DNA from: Eublepharis macularius
Taxonomy: Eukaryota; Chordata; Lepidosauria; Squamata; Eublepharidae
NCBI RefSeq assembly: GCF_028583425.1
Contig: NC_072793.1
Span: 173,515,681-173,579,680 of the forward strand
Reading direction: 5' to 3'
DNA length: 64,000 bases
The stretch's first letter is position 1; every line of letters begins with the position of its first letter. Shown here piece after piece: positions 63,373-64,000 of this stretch. The notes below the pieces were generated by a model. The model was not told where the DNA came from and did no database searches. It saw only the letters and a program-made list of their open reading frames with translations. The position numbers and the translations under genes were made by a program.

Positions 63373-63499
63373 GAAAAAGCAGGAAAGGAAAATGAATAAG
63401 GAAAAGTGGCCAGCACCTCCCTCCCCTTTCCTAGAGGGAGGTACTCCAGAGGAGGTAAACTGATGTGACCCTTGCACAGTAAACATCTGAATCTGGCGG

Positions 63500-63897
63500 G
63501 GCAAAGCAAGGAAAGGGCCCTTTTTGGTTTCTGGAGAGAGTCAGTGCAAGGGTTAAATGTTAGGAGTCTCCATTCCTAGAGAGGCATCAAGGAGAGCCAC
63601 GTGACTTACTCCAAACACTTCCGGCTTCGATTCCTTCCGTGGGAGAAGTTGCCTTTTAAGTTTTCGACTTATCTTCATGGTTGGTGCACAGCTGCTGTTG
63701 TTTAAAATAAATAGATGAATAATAAAATAATAGTCGCCTTGCAAAATGCCTCTCTGCTTTTGACAAGGGAATTCATCAGTCACAAAATAAGCAGAGCTGG
63801 CTTTGTAGGAAGGCACAGAGCCACTTTACAGAAAATTTGACACGGGAGGAAGGTGATACACTGATATAGGCGGAGGCTGGCTGGAGAGGAGGGGAGG
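63500..63897 (+). promoter_or_regulatory. Gene 6 promoter with CACGTG box
   Basis: CATTCCTAGAGAGGCATCAA then CACGTG at 63598-63603 (GCCACGTGACTT), followed by CACTTCCGGCTTCGATTCC, matching the layout of genes 2, 4 and 5. Less CpG-rich than the others. Confidence 0.55.
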
Positions 63898-64000
63898 ATG
63901 AGGGGACACCTGGACCCAGCAGATCTGGAAACAAGAAAGGGCCTGGGTGCCTCCAAGGCTGGGAGTAGAAGGGAGCTTTGGGAAGAATCCATGCAGGAGA
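63898..64000 (+). CDS. Gene 6: SCAN-type zinc-finger gene, first 34 codons
   Basis: ATG in GGGGAGGATGAGGGG, then an open frame MRGHLDPADLETRKGLGASK, AGSRRELWEESMQE to the window edge. It aligns with the long N-terminus of gene 5 ([20 protein letters not shown]). The SCAN core itself is outside the window, so identity rests on the N-terminus, promoter layout and position. Confidence 0.75.
   Translation, partial: MRGHLDPADLETRKGLGASKAGSRRELWEESMQE

Overview
The window is vertebrate nuclear DNA, most likely from a squamate reptile (lizard or gecko type). The evidence is the combined repeat load: tRNA-derived Sauria-type SINEs, BovB 3' ends, CR1 3' ends finishing in TCTATGAT, L2-like and L1 LINEs, Penelope-like elements with a GIY-YIG endonuclease, and 8-bp-TSD hAT-type MITEs. 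The assignment comes from recognising these families, not from a database search.

The genes are a head-to-tail, plus-strand array of SCAN-KRAB-C2H2 zinc-finger genes. Gene 1 enters from the left with only its KRAB end and finger exon (1-4236). Genes 2 (12761-18203), 3 (31556-35474), 4 (45105-49942) and 5 (51215-58999) are complete. Gene 6 starts at 63898 and leaves on the right. Each complete gene has the same five coding exons: SCAN; a 49-nt exon; an 80-nt exon; a 127-nt KRAB A-box exon; and one long finger exon. The phases are 0, 1, 0, 1, and all four complete models join into an open frame (781, 528, 637 and 859 aa). The finger exons carry 19, 17, 9, 11 and 19 intact C2H2 fingers in genes 1 to 5. 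The proteins should be nuclear DNA-binding factors: SCAN for dimerisation, KRAB for co-repressor recruitment, fingers for sequence recognition.

Between the genes lie repeated intergenic blocks. Antisense zinc-finger relics sit at 10150-10930 and 30355-30660. Blocks near 20830-29640 and 40640-42790 are paralogous, as are the 3' flanks of genes 1 and 5 (about 4.2-6.75 kb and 59.0-60.7 kb). Comparing copies reveals later insertions with target-site duplications and visible empty sites: an L1 with a 5' inversion (21666-28174) that was itself hit by a 2.5-kb TAA-flanked DNA element; a hAT element in gene 5 (53806-54470); an antisense L1 end (5389-5911); a 76-bp poly-A insert; and a composite insertion inside the gene 3 promoter.

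The most unusual structures are Penelope-like insertions carrying hammerhead-ribozyme cores. One is 5'-truncated with an open GIY-YIG frame (36502-37121). Two are about 225 bp, made of two inverted tail copies, each flanked by a 12-bp target-site duplication (14827-15059 and 30089-30312). The other main story is array evolution: an apparent conversion tract homogenising the promoter and SCAN exons of genes 2 and 3, shuffled SCAN-exon tails, and recent five- and seven-finger block duplications in genes 2 and 5.
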